From positions 1-64,000 of the forward strand of contig CAJTXA010000003.1 in the NCBI GenBank assembly GCA_910579865.1: a stretch of DNA of 64,000 bases, written 5' to 3'. A program made the position numbers and the translations under genes. The notes under the pieces were generated by a model. The model worked only from the letters and a program-made list of their open reading frames with translations. It was not told the DNA's origin and searched no databases. This document shows positions 42,154 through 51,302 of this stretch, one piece after another. This DNA is from an uncultured Lachnospiraceae bacterium. GTDB taxonomy: Bacteria > Bacillota > Clostridia > Lachnospirales > Lachnospiraceae. The number at the start of each line of letters is the position of its first letter. The first letter of the stretch is position 1.

Positions 42154-42943
42154 CTTTAAGTCCTCTCACCATCTTTGTTGTAAAAGCATATCCTATCAAA
42201 AAAACCAAAACGCCTGAAACAATGGCAGCAATCATAACTGTGTATCCGCTGTCCTTAACCACAGTTCTGCCTATCAATATCTGATCAAGCCTCCATTTAT
42301 CATCAATGGATAACATCTGACTTATTCTGACAATCACACAGCTCCCAAAAAATGAAAATATCGTAATGACTAATCTATCCGTTAAATATAATGATGCAAA
42401 CATGGAAGCTCCAGCCCATATCATTCCACGCATAAATCCAAGTGCTGCCTCTGTCATGCAGTAACGAACTGGGGAATGAACTGCCAACCATTTATGAAAT
42501 AAATCTGCGGTATCAGTAACTGATGTCGCATAATAATCATTTGTCATCGGAAATCTCATACGCAAAAATAGAATCAGCAAAACCGTGCCAAATGCAACAA
42601 CCAGTCCACTCATCAGGATATTTACGATATATTTCACAGTGCCATATCTTCGCATTCCCTCTCTGAAAACAATATACGCAACCGCCCTGCTATTTCTTTC
42701 CTCGCAAAAGCTGGTCGCAAAAGGTAATACCGCAAAAACAGGTAATATATATTTTCTGCACATTCCTCCGAAGGCGGAATTGCTCGTAAAATAATATACA
42801 CACCAGACAGTACTGCCACTTTGTATTGCGCTTATCAAATCATTCCATGAATCAAAACAAATGCAAAACATAACGCCAATAATTGCTATAACAGTGCTTA
42901 TATTGATTGCTCTCTTCCATTCATTTATAAATACTCTTCTCAC
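42128..42943 (-). CDS. ABC-2 type permease subunit (first)
   Basis: A 271-residue membrane protein starting MRRVFINEWKRAINIST, with six helices (VIAIIGVMFCICFDSW, VAFGTVLLILFLRM, VMIAAIVSGVLVFLIGYAF). It overlaps the lipoprotein stop (ATGA), so translation is coupled. Paired with the second permease as an ABC-2 exporter. Substrate unknown. Confidence 0.75.
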   Translation of the reverse strand: MRRVFINEWKRAINISTVIAIIGVMFCICFDSWNDLISAIQSGSTVWCVYYFTSNSAFGGMCRKYILPVFAVLPFATSFCEERNSRAVAYIVFREGMRRYGTVKYIVNILMSGLVVAFGTVLLILFLRMRFPMTNDYYATSVTDTADLFHKWLAVHSPVRYCMTEAALGFMRGMIWAGASMFASLYLTDRLVITIFSFFGSCVIVRISQMLSIDDKWRLDQILIGRTVVKDSGYTVMIAAIVSGVLVFLIGYAFTTKMVRGLKDGMFYESK

Positions 42944-44037
42944 GAAATTTCCTCTCCTGTGATTGCGTTAAACCGAATTGAATATCTGCTGTCTTCAATC
43001 GATTGTCCATCTACTTCAAAATCAACGCACCATACTGGAATCAGTTCCATCTCTGTAAAAGAATCTTCCCTCAAAAGTGGGAAATACTCCATCCAGATAC
43101 TCCTTGCCCTAAACTCGTTTGTTAAAATCACATCGCCAAATTTTTTCATGACTGCTTCTTTGATGCCGTCCTTACCTATGATAATTGCTTCCTTCTGATG
43201 TTCCTCATAAGGCTCAAACATTCCCATCATGGTTATCATTTCAATCCCATTATTTGATAGCAATGCTGTTACAATAGCCGGATAAGCCAGAAATCTCTCA
43301 CTCGTTTGCCTCAAATTTGGCTCATTTCGGTATACAGGAATCCCATTTACATTCATTCGAAACAGGATCTTATATACTTCCATATCTTCTTTAAATGTGT
43401 CGCTTCCATATCCCTTTGCTGACAAAAACTGATAGTCACTATCTTCCATAATTGCTTTTTTCACATTCTCAAAATCCGATTGATTCATAGCGACCACATC
43501 GAGAGCTTCCGGTTCTCCACCCACGCCAAGCATCCCTATAACGATCTGCAGCCTTGCAACAGCATCTTCTTGGGACATAAAAGACAAATCCTTATCATCT
43601 GTCAATCCCATCTCCCCTGCATAGGAACAATAGGTGTCCAAATGGTTTGCCATATCATTTCTTTGATAAGTAAGGGAACCACCCGTGAATTTATCGCTTC
43701 CATCATCAACAACAAGATCTCCTTCTGTATTTTGCCCTATTGCTTCCTGTACTATATCATAGTCAAAGCTTTTTAACTGCGTAATATACTCATAAAGGTT
43801 ATTTTCTGGCAGTTTCAATTCTGCACTGATGAACAAATTTTCATCCAGTTTTTCATCTACGAAAGTTGTTGTGTCCTGTTTATCTTTGACATTAATATTT
43901 GTTTCATCCTGTGTTTCAATCATTTGAGTGTCTGCTTCTGTAACGTCTCCCTGAGATGTGTTAGCACAACCGCCTAATAATGTCAGAAGAACAAGCATAC
44001 TCATTGAAGCTATTACCATCTTTTTCATCTTTTTCAT
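42940..44037 (-). CDS. Putative lipoprotein of the ABC-2 module
   Basis: A 365-residue protein with a signal peptide ending in the lipobox LLGGC (Cys about residue 24), followed by a Thr/Asp-rich linker. A 250-residue extracytoplasmic domain that I do not recognise ends in a PepSY-like FNAITGEEIS. GGAGG lies 4 bases before ATG. It sits 13 bases after the small peptide gene and overlaps the permease gene, so it is part of the same operon. Perhaps a sensor or immunity lipoprotein. Confidence 0.75.
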   Translation of the reverse strand: MKKMKKMVIASMSMLVLLTLLGGCANTSQGDVTEADTQMIETQDETNINVKDKQDTTTFVDEKLDENLFISAELKLPENNLYEYITQLKSFDYDIVQEAIGQNTEGDLVVDDGSDKFTGGSLTYQRNDMANHLDTYCSYAGEMGLTDDKDLSFMSQEDAVARLQIVIGMLGVGGEPEALDVVAMNQSDFENVKKAIMEDSDYQFLSAKGYGSDTFKEDMEVYKILFRMNVNGIPVYRNEPNLRQTSERFLAYPAIVTALLSNNGIEMITMMGMFEPYEEHQKEAIIIGKDGIKEAVMKKFGDVILTNEFRARSIWMEYFPLLREDSFTEMELIPVWCVDFEVDGQSIEDSRYSIRFNAITGEEIS

Positions 44038-44050
44038 CTATCCTCCATAT

Positions 44051-44152
44051 TTAGTATCCAGCTACTACCAGGGGTCCCACCATAACCAGCAGTGAGCACA
44101 CCATTAATAACATTAACGCTGCGATTGTGTCAATAAATCTTTTCTTCATCAT
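44051..44152 (-). CDS. Small hydrophobic peptide (33 aa), first gene of the ABC-2 module
   Basis: The frame begins MMKKRFIDTIAALM, continues as a hydrophobic stretch with one Cys (LLMVCSLLVMV), and ends GPLVVAGY. AAGGAGAG lies 7-9 bases before the tandem ATG codons, and the lipoprotein gene follows 13 bases later, so translation is likely. It is a basic-N-terminus, single-helix peptide that may be a signal peptide, bacteriocin-like product or small membrane regulator. I see no Agr-type cleavage motif or peptidase gene. Confidence 0.6.
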   Translation of the reverse strand: MMKKRFIDTIAALMLLMVCSLLVMVGPLVVAGY

Positions 44153-44606
44153 TCGGTCTCTCCTTCCTTTCAATGTAATAAATTAAATTTTTCTTTTTGC
44201 TGTTCTATGAAATCAATGACAATTCCTATTATCTATGTTTCAGTCATGAGTTCAACCCTTCTTGCACTAAACGACACTTTTTACCTTTATTTGGTCATTT
44301 GGGCAATATTTTTTACTAACTTCTTCTTGACTCAGCACCTCGTTCTCATTATCAATCGGACTAAAACAAACCAGACTTACAGCAGTAATCAACGCAATTG
44401 TTAATCATAACTATGTATAACAATAATTCTATAGTCAGCGCAAATGGATACAAAGACAAAATAATACTATATACAGCATAACTGTATCATTCTTTATCTG
44501 TTTCCTCCGCAACCTTACAGCTTATCAGTCAGCCTGCTATTATGTTTCCGTGATTTCGTATTTCCCTTTACTTTTATATTTCAGCCCAAAATCCACCAAA
44601 AAACGT

Positions 44607-44685
44607 CTTTTCATGTAAATCCTTTGTATTCTCTTGACTTTTATTGTATAATATAAGAAGTAAATGTAGCAAATTACATGAAAAG
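44607..44685 (+). promoter_or_regulatory. Promoter of the LytTR regulator with flanking inverted repeat
   Basis: TTGTAT (44624-44629), 17-base spacer, TATAAT (44647-44652). A 12-bp perfect inverted repeat, CTTTTCATGTAA (44607-44618) and TTACATGAAAAG (44674-44685), flanks the promoter. ATGTA-TACAT words also occur between promoter and gene. The 544-base gap between peptide and regulator starts otherwise shows nothing certain. Confidence 0.65.
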
Positions 44686-44695
44686 AGGTATAAAA

Positions 44696-45400
44696 ATGCG
44701 AATACTCATCTGTGACGACGATGCTCTGATAGTTGAACAGCTTCAGAATTATATAAAAAGCTTTTTTGAAGACATTGATGTAAAATGTCCTGAATTAATC
44801 TGCTTTTCTAATGGGGAATCTCTACTAGCAGATAATGGTGAAAAAGATATTCTGTTTCTTGATGTAGAAATGCCTGGAATGAATGGTATCTATGTTGGAA
44901 ATGAGTTAAAAAAGAAGAATGATAAAATTATTATTTTTATTGTGACCTCTTATTCTGAATATCTTGATGATGCAATGCGGTTTTGTGTATTCCGATATCT
45001 TTCAAAACCTTTAGCTAAACAACGCTTTTTTCGTAATATGAAAGATGCAGTTGACTTATATAACACCATGACAATAAAAATTCCAATTGAAACAAAACAA
45101 GGAGTACATACACTACCTGCATCTTCTGTCATAATGGTAGAAGCACACGGCAGAAAAGTAACAATACATACCACTCTGTGTGATTTTGAATCCATTCACA
45201 ATATGCAATATTGGCTGGAACTTCTCCCTAAAAACCGTTTCTTCCAGACACATCGCAGTTTCATTATCAATTTTGAACATGTCACGGATTTTGACCGTAA
45301 TCTTGTTCATATGATTGATAATCAATCCGCTTATCTGACAAAAAGAAAATACAGCTCTTTTAAAAAAGCCTATCTACTTTATTTAGAAAGTACGAGGTAA
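44696..45400 (+). CDS. LytTR-type response regulator (AgrA-like)
   Basis: I use the ATG at 44696 (234 residues, MRILICDDDALIV), 7 bases after AGAGG, not the ATG 6 codons earlier. The receiver domain (1-120) has acidic pocket DDD and phosphoacceptor Asp56 (FLDVEMPGMNG). The LytTR DNA-binding domain (about 135-234) has VEAHGRKVTIHTT and FFQTHRSFIINFEHV. It overlaps no gene and is followed by its kinase 6 bases later. It probably controls the divergent peptide/lipoprotein/permease operon, and possibly itself through the repeat over its promoter. Confidence 0.93.
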   Translation: MRILICDDDALIVEQLQNYIKSFFEDIDVKCPELICFSNGESLLADNGEKDILFLDVEMPGMNGIYVGNELKKKNDKIIIFIVTSYSEYLDDAMRFCVFRYLSKPLAKQRFFRNMKDAVDLYNTMTIKIPIETKQGVHTLPASSVIMVEAHGRKVTIHTTLCDFESIHNMQYWLELLPKNRFFQTHRSFIINFEHVTDFDRNLVHMIDNQSAYLTKRKYSSFKKAYLLYLESTR

Positions 45401-45405
45401 AGCAA

Positions 45406-46719
45406 ATGATAAGTACAATCTGTTATTTTTTCAGTTTCCTTGTAGAAGCAATTATACTTTGGCAATATTCCTCCTATTTATTTCCCACAAAACACTTCCC
45501 TCAGAAAAAGTTAGTCGTACTATGCAGTTTATATTTTATTCTATTTTGTGTGTCACTGTCTGAATTTATATGGCTTAATGTTATTTTATATTTTTTGTTA
45601 AATTTTATTTTCTTTACGACACAATATTATCTAAATTGGTATACAGCAATATTTCATTCTTCCATTCTGACGGCTGTTATGGCAATGAGTGAATTAATTG
45701 TTTATGGAATTACCAAGCAATTTGCCCCTCATTTTCTTGATAATGACAGAGAATTTTATCATCTTTTATTTTTTTCAGTCTTTAGTAAGCTCATATTCTT
45801 TGTTGTTACTTATATACTAATACACCTAATGCAAAATCCAAAGAAGAACACAGAAAAATATGATAAATCTGTTTTTCTTCTTGTTTTTATTCCCTTAACT
45901 TCAATCTTTATTATGTTTACTTTTCTAAGTATTGGTGAATCTGTTTCACTCCCATCATCACTTGATTGGATGGTTGTCGTGGGTGCTGTTTTTTTGCTGA
46001 CAGCAAATCTGCTTATGTTTGAAATCAATCAGTATCATCAGAAAAAAAACATGGAATTTACAGAAATGCAATTATTGCTTCAAAAAGAGTCAGATTCAGC
46101 CCAATATTATAAAATGCTGAATGCACAGAATGAAAACCAACGTATTTTAATCCATGACATAAAAAAACACCTGCAGTCCATTGATATGCTGAATGAACAA
46201 AAGGAATATGCTAAAATAAGCGCCTACATCCGACAACTGGTGCTTTCCTCAGACCTAAAAGAATCTTCCCGGCTATGTGATCATGAAATGCTAAACTCTA
46301 TTCTATGTCGTTATATGCAGCAGTGTACTGACAACCACATAACTTTTCACATCGATATACGAAGTGGAACGACAGATTTTATTGCTGACAATGACCTTAC
46401 CTCATTGTTCTGCAATCTGCTCGACAATGCTATAAAAGCGGCTAAATACATTCCAGAATCCTTTATTGAAATTAGTACAAGCAAAAAAGTAAAAACTCCA
46501 TTTATAGTTTTGACGGTCATAAATTCCTGCCGAACAGATCCTTTCATAACGAAAAACGGTAATCCAACTATAAGTATACCCCGCAGCCATACGCATGGTT
46601 TCGGACTGAAAAGCATCCGTAAAATTGTCGCCAAGTACAATGGAAATATGCAGATATACTACAATTCTGATACATTGACGTTCCATACAATCATTACTTT
46701 AAAGCAACAGGGATTATGA
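45406..46719 (+). CDS. AgrC-like sensor histidine kinase (GHKL)
   Basis: A 437-residue kinase. Six to seven hydrophobic segments fill residues 1-205. The dimerisation/phosphoacceptor region follows, with His250 (IHDIKKHLQSIDML), then a GHKL ATPase domain (NLLDNAIKAAKY N-box; THGFGLKSIRKIV G-box). This is the HPK10 layout used for peptide or antibiotic sensing. Translationally close to the LytTR regulator (6-base gap). The ligand could be the neighbouring 33-residue peptide, which is inference. Confidence 0.92.
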   Translation: MISTICYFFSFLVEAIILWQYSSYLFPTKHFPQKKLVVLCSLYFILFCVSLSEFIWLNVILYFLLNFIFFTTQYYLNWYTAIFHSSILTAVMAMSELIVYGITKQFAPHFLDNDREFYHLLFFSVFSKLIFFVVTYILIHLMQNPKKNTEKYDKSVFLLVFIPLTSIFIMFTFLSIGESVSLPSSLDWMVVVGAVFLLTANLLMFEINQYHQKKNMEFTEMQLLLQKESDSAQYYKMLNAQNENQRILIHDIKKHLQSIDMLNEQKEYAKISAYIRQLVLSSDLKESSRLCDHEMLNSILCRYMQQCTDNHITFHIDIRSGTTDFIADNDLTSLFCNLLDNAIKAAKYIPESFIEISTSKKVKTPFIVLTVINSCRTDPFITKNGNPTISIPRSHTHGFGLKSIRKIVAKYNGNMQIYYNSDTLTFHTIITLKQQGL

Positions 46720-46740
46720 AAAACCATAATCCCTGTCTTT
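46707..46740 (+). terminator. Terminator overlapping the kinase stop codon
   Basis: Perfect 12-bp stem ACAGGGATTATG / CATAATCCCTGT followed by CTTT. The left arm contains the end of the kinase gene and its stop. A second weaker hairpin (AAACAGCAG / CTGCTGTTT) lies at 46742-46781. Confidence 0.8.
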
Positions 46741-46891
46741 AAAACAGCAGATTATCTTCGTTTCCTATTTCGCTGCTGTTTGAGAAATTTTATGTCCATT
46801 CTCTGTTACCTCACCCCTTTATCCTTCTAAATTGAAAATACTATTTATCAATCAAGAAAGAGATATGTGATATGTCGAAGATACTTTTTTA

Positions 46892-47794
46892 TTAAAAAAA
46901 CAAATTGATACATCCAATAAATAACCCAATCAATGCCCCAAGACTAACAATAGAATGAAGTTCTTTCCCCATAACAGAAAGTGTTAATTTCTCAATTTCT
47001 TTTATATCCATCATCTGAATTTTCTCTTCTACAATCTGACTAATTGGAATATACTCCATAATTGTTCCAAAGTAATCTGTTACTATTCGTTGATAAAGAG
47101 TTCCTGCAAATTGTTCTATCTCTTCCTCTGTAACAGGGAATCCTTCTATTACTTCTGCGATTGTTTTATCTGCAAAATGATAAATTTCTTCTTTTGTCTT
47201 ACTATAAATCAATGCTTCTCCATGTTCGATTACATATTGATTTAACTCTTTTTTTATCATTTGTTCTATTCCAGTTATCATTTTATCATTTAACATCATT
47301 GCAAGTAGTGTTCCTTGTGTTTTTTGACGCACAATTTCTGCTACTTTTTCTCCAACTATGCTTCCTAAATCCATCTCGCAAATTTTTCGATAAAGAAGTT
47401 CTCCAACTGTATCTGTCGTTTTTGAAAGAAATTGTTCGACCTTTTCTGGATTTGCTAACTGTATTGCAGTATCTTTTATTGTATTCTGATTTTCTACTCC
47501 CTTTTGATAAAAAATAGAAACCTGATGTTTCACTGTTGCCTGCATTTGTTCTGATAAAAAAAGTTGTTCAAAATCTTTTTTTGTCAGTAATACCTCTCCT
47601 ACTGCTTCTCCTACCGCTTTTGCCAATCGCCCCCTTCCTTTTGGAATAATTCCAGGGGTAAAAGGCAGCTGCCATTTTCCAATATAAACGGGATACAATG
47701 GTCGAAACAACATCTTTACTGCAATATAATTAGTAAAATATCCAATCGCAGCCCCTATCACTGGTCCTGCAAGTACTGTAAAATCAAAAGCCAT
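46892..47794 (-). CDS. DUF445 family membrane protein (YheB-like)
   Basis: A 300-residue protein with an N-terminal membrane hairpin (VIGAAIGYFTNYIAVKMLFRP), diagnostic of DUF445, then a long helical region of alternating charge and a C-terminal helix (GALIGLFIGCINLFF). Function is unknown in the family, which is widespread in Firmicutes. Downstream of hisZ on the same strand, gap 51 bases. Confidence 0.88.
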   Translation of the reverse strand: MAFDFTVLAGPVIGAAIGYFTNYIAVKMLFRPLYPVYIGKWQLPFTPGIIPKGRGRLAKAVGEAVGEVLLTKKDFEQLFLSEQMQATVKHQVSIFYQKGVENQNTIKDTAIQLANPEKVEQFLSKTTDTVGELLYRKICEMDLGSIVGEKVAEIVRQKTQGTLLAMMLNDKMITGIEQMIKKELNQYVIEHGEALIYSKTKEEIYHFADKTIAEVIEGFPVTEEEIEQFAGTLYQRIVTDYFGTIMEYIPISQIVEEKIQMMDIKEIEKLTLSVMGKELHSIVSLGALIGLFIGCINLFF

Positions 47795-47845
47795 CGCTTT
47801 ATTCTCCTCTTATTGTAATTAAACTTTTTCATTCACTTCTTTTTA

Positions 47846-49108
47846 TCATTTCCCCATAAGTGTTTTTAAAGAAACAATATTCTTTGTTCCCTTATCTATT
47901 TCCATACAAGCTACATTTTCTTGACTTTCAATATAATAAACCATTCCAATTTTCTCTCGCTTTGCATAGGCAATATAATCCGAAATAGAATATCGGGTTC
48001 GGCGTCTTGTCTGTTCCACTAATTTTCCTTGCTTTCGAAAATATTCCGAAAGTACAATTCCTGCCTGTCGTTCCTGATGTTCAAAAACTACCAAACAGTC
48101 TGTATCTACTGTATGAAGAACAATCTTTTGTCTAGTTAATGCTAACATTAGTTGATCAACATTAATTGCAAATCCAATTGCTGCTGATTCCTTTCCAAAT
48201 TGTTGTAATAACGAATTATAACGTCCTCCTGTTACTACTGCTTCTCCTGTTCCATAGGTATAGCCTCGAAAAAGAATTCCAGTATAATATTTATAATGCC
48301 CTAACATTCCTAGTTCAAAAGAAACATATTGTTCCAATCCATAACATTCTAAAATCTGATAAATCTTTTCTAAACGAAGAATTGCTTCGGTTGAAATCGA
48401 ATTGGTTGTCAATTTTCTTGCTTCTTTTAGGCAATCCACTGTTCCAAAAAGATTAGAAAGTTCCAAAAAAGTCTTTCTTATTTCTTCTTTTACTCCTTTT
48501 TGTAGTAACATTTCCTCCATTCCAAAATAATTCTTATTTTCGATATACTCTCGAAGTGCAATTTCTGTCTCTTCATCAAAGTTTGCCTCTTCCAAAAGTC
48601 CATGAAGAAATCCAACCTCTCCCAATTCTACCTGAAATTCTGTTAGTCCTGCTGCAAGCATACATTTAATAATAATCGCAATCATTTCTCCTGCTGCATC
48701 TGTTGTTTCATCTCCAATTAATTCACATCCCATCTGTGTGGTTTCTTTTAGCCTTCCCTGATAACTATGATTATTGATATACGTATTTCCTGTATAACAA
48801 AACCGAAGAGGCATATCTTCTGTCATAAAATATTTACTTGCACAGCGTGCAATAGATGGTGTCAAATCTGGTCGAAGAACTAATGTATTTCCTTCTCGAT
48901 CAATAAATTTAAACATCTCATTTGATACGACACTGCCTCGTTCTTTATTAAAAATATCAAAAAATTCAAAGGTAGGTGTTTGAATATCCTGATAACCATG
49001 AGAGCGAATTACTTGATGTAACCGTTTCTCTAATTCTAGTTTCACTGCACATTCATGATTATAAATATCTCTAACTCCCTCTGGGGTATGTAATAGCTGA
49101 TTTTTCAT
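47846..49108 (-). CDS. hisZ: ATP phosphoribosyltransferase regulatory subunit (HisZ)
   Basis: A 420-residue HisRS-like fold: HTPEGVRDIYNHECAVKLELE, FKFIDREGNTLVLRPDLTPS, QMGCELIG, YTGILFRGYTYGTG, VTGGRYNSLLQQFG. The start and the tail lacking a clear anticodon-binding domain indicate HisZ rather than a true histidyl-tRNA synthetase; HisZ partners short HisG in histidine synthesis. It overlaps recU by 4 bases (ATGA) and no hisG is in the window. Paralogous HisRS remains possible. Confidence 0.82.
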   Translation of the reverse strand: MKNQLLHTPEGVRDIYNHECAVKLELEKRLHQVIRSHGYQDIQTPTFEFFDIFNKERGSVVSNEMFKFIDREGNTLVLRPDLTPSIARCASKYFMTEDMPLRFCYTGNTYINNHSYQGRLKETTQMGCELIGDETTDAAGEMIAIIIKCMLAAGLTEFQVELGEVGFLHGLLEEANFDEETEIALREYIENKNYFGMEEMLLQKGVKEEIRKTFLELSNLFGTVDCLKEARKLTTNSISTEAILRLEKIYQILECYGLEQYVSFELGMLGHYKYYTGILFRGYTYGTGEAVVTGGRYNSLLQQFGKESAAIGFAINVDQLMLALTRQKIVLHTVDTDCLVVFEHQERQAGIVLSEYFRKQGKLVEQTRRRTRYSISDYIAYAKREKIGMVYYIESQENVACMEIDKGTKNIVSLKTLMGK

Positions 49109-49668
49109 AATTCCTCCATTTTACTGTCTGTTTCAGTATCTCTATGTTCCAAATCTTTCTGAATCATTGTTAAATAATGAATCGGTACATTTTTTCTATG
49201 GCCAATCTGATAAGTTTTATCAATTTCCTCATAAGTAACACTTTTTCTTCCGCCATGTTTCATTCGAAGCCAAAAACGTTCCATATGAGAAAATGGCATA
49301 TAATAATATTCTTCTTTTGCTGTATAATAAATGATTAAAAATGCAATTCCTCCCTGCCGTTCAAACTCTCTCATAAAAGAAACTTGATGTTCATGAATAT
49401 TTGCAAGTGGAAACGTTTCCTTTGCACATTCCTTTGCATCAAAACAAATTGGAATTCCTTGTACCACACCAATATAATCCACTGTACTCTTTTGGTCAAA
49501 ATAGGCCAACGTAATATGACGTGTCTGTTTATCAATGGTAATAGGCTTAATTGGTGTTGGAATCTTTTGAATTAAAGCAAGTCCTTCCTCTTGATACATC
49601 TCATTGCTATAATTAATTAATTCCTCCAAAGAGGAACCTCTTAATCCTCTAGAATTCCAGGTTCCCAT
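49105..49668 (-). CDS. recU: RecU-type Holliday junction resolvase
   Basis: A 187-residue protein with the PD-(D/E)xK fold of RecU: SSLEELINYSNEMYQ at the N-terminus, STVDYIGVVQGIPICFDAKE with metal-binding acids and Lys, and FERQGGIAFLIIYYT. It resolves recombination intermediates. Overlaps the RluA-type gene by 28 bases and hisZ by 4. Usually recU is beside pbp genes in bacilli, which is not the case here. Confidence 0.9.
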   Translation of the reverse strand: MGTWNSRGLRGSSLEELINYSNEMYQEEGLALIQKIPTPIKPITIDKQTRHITLAYFDQKSTVDYIGVVQGIPICFDAKECAKETFPLANIHEHQVSFMREFERQGGIAFLIIYYTAKEEYYYMPFSHMERFWLRMKHGGRKSVTYEEIDKTYQIGHRKNVPIHYLTMIQKDLEHRDTETDSKMEEL

Positions 49669-50663
49669 AAAAGTGATTCTCCTTTTATAACATCTTCAAA
49701 TATCTTTGGATAAGGAGCTATAAACTCTTTGTTTGAAAGATAAGCGAACTCCCCAGAAATCTCAGGCATCTTTAATTGATAGGCATGAAGAAGCTGACTT
49801 TGCACCAAATATCGCTTTTGATAAAAACGATTTACGTTCCAATTCCCATATTTGGTATCTCCAACAATTGGATGTCCTATTGAAGCCAAATGTGCACGAA
49901 TTTGATGGGAACGTCCTGTTACCAACTTTACTTGTAAAAGACTTACTTGTTGATTAGAAGCAAGCGGCTTATATTTTGTTTCAATCCAAACTAAATTTTC
50001 TGTAATTGGTATAGAACCAGAATGATTCGAAAAATCCTTTGGAAGAATAGAAACAACATTACTTTCTTTGTTCTTTGTCAAATACCCCTGAATATGACTT
50101 GCTTCTTTTACCTCTCCTGCTACAATACAAAGATAATATTTCCCAAGTTCTCTTGATTTTAATAAATCTGCCATAGTCTGCAATCCTAATAAAGATTTTC
50201 CAGCAATTAAAATTCCACTTGTATTTCGATCCAAGCGATTGCAAATAGATGGAGAAAATCCTTGAAAATCCTCCTCTGTAAAGGAACCACTTTTCAATAG
50301 ATACGAATGTAACAACTCCACAACAGAAATATCTTCCTTTTTCGCCTTCTGTGACAATAGATTAGAAGGTTTATTAATCAAAAGAATATGCGCATCTTCA
50401 TAAAGAATGGATAATGTTTTATCTACTATAGGTATTTGTTTTTTCTCTGTAAAATTTGCAATTGTTTCATCAGAAAGAAAAAGCTGTATCCTATCTCCTA
50501 CAAGAAGTTTTTCAGAACCTTCCACCTTTTTTCCATTTACTGTAATATTTTTTTTTCGAAGCATTTTATAAAAAAAACTTTTTGGAGCTAGATTTAAATA
50601 TTTTGCCAGCAGCTTATCCAATCGTTGCCCTGCATCATTTTTCTTTACTATAATTTCCTGCAT
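49641..50663 (-). CDS. RluA family pseudouridine synthase (RluC/RluD-like)
   Basis: A 340-residue enzyme. An S4 RNA-binding domain lies at residues 1-65 (AGQRLDKLLAKYLNLAP), followed by the catalytic core with HRLD-type motif NRLDRNTSGILIAGKS (catalytic Asp) and KLVTGRSHQIRAHLASIGHPI. Modifies uridines in rRNA or tRNA; the exact site cannot be read from the sequence. Overlaps recU. Confidence 0.93.
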   Translation of the reverse strand: MQEIIVKKNDAGQRLDKLLAKYLNLAPKSFFYKMLRKKNITVNGKKVEGSEKLLVGDRIQLFLSDETIANFTEKKQIPIVDKTLSILYEDAHILLINKPSNLLSQKAKKEDISVVELLHSYLLKSGSFTEEDFQGFSPSICNRLDRNTSGILIAGKSLLGLQTMADLLKSRELGKYYLCIVAGEVKEASHIQGYLTKNKESNVVSILPKDFSNHSGSIPITENLVWIETKYKPLASNQQVSLLQVKLVTGRSHQIRAHLASIGHPIVGDTKYGNWNVNRFYQKRYLVQSQLLHAYQLKMPEISGEFAYLSNKEFIAPYPKIFEDVIKGESLLWEPGILED

Positions 50664-50682
50664 CTTACACCCTCCATTATAG

Positions 50683-51273
50683 TTACATAACTAAAGTAAG
50701 AAGAATTTCTCCAATTCTTTGGTCTTTCCTTTGTTGTTTTTCATCTGTTTTTATCTGCTGCATTGTATCTAAACGATTAAAAAATACTTTTTCATCTTTT
50801 ACAATTTTTACGGTTGCTTTCTGTCCATTTGTCATTAAATTTTTTGTTAAAAAAGATTCCGCATATGCAATATCATACTTTTCCGAAGTTGTATATCCAC
50901 AAACACTACTATTATGGACTGCTATAAACAAAGTAGGAAGTGTTTTTTCTCCTGTTGTAATTACCAAATCTGTGAAAAACAAACTGTCTTTCGCATGATG
51001 AAGCACTTCTTTATACTGTTCCAAAGGCACACTTTTATAAGGCAAAAGAACAAGAAAAGAGGAGGCAAACTTTGCTGTAGGCAATGCACTTAAAATTGCC
51101 ATAACTGTTAAAATGTTATTTCTAGTTTTGGTACTAAAATAACCGACTAGAAAAAATGCAGCTACCATACAAAGACAAACTAAAGTTGCAGCACCAAGCC
51201 GTTTCTTTCGAAATGCCAAATAGCCATATTCCCCTTTTTCTATTTTCTTTCCTTTTTTCCTTTTTCTTTTCAT
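50683..51273 (-). CDS. Hypothetical membrane protein (196 aa)
   Basis: It opens with a very basic tail (MKRKRKKGKKIEKGEYGY) and two helices (LVCLCMVAAFFLVGYFST, ILTVMAILSALPTAKFASSF), then an alpha/beta soluble domain with TLPTLFIAVHNSSVCGY and many Lys. I do not recognise a family; proteins of this type occur next to rluA-type genes in Lachnospiraceae. The ribosome binding site is weak. Confidence 0.6.
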   Translation of the reverse strand: MKRKRKKGKKIEKGEYGYLAFRKKRLGAATLVCLCMVAAFFLVGYFSTKTRNNILTVMAILSALPTAKFASSFLVLLPYKSVPLEQYKEVLHHAKDSLFFTDLVITTGEKTLPTLFIAVHNSSVCGYTTSEKYDIAYAESFLTKNLMTNGQKATVKIVKDEKVFFNRLDTMQQIKTDEKQQRKDQRIGEILLTLVM

Positions 51274-51302
51274 TTTTTTCTCTCTTTTTCTAAGTGATCA
51301 AA

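Noticed and set aside
44051..46719. Complete agr quorum-sensing locus
   Set aside because: No AgrB-like peptidase, and the small peptide lacks an AgrD-type layout.
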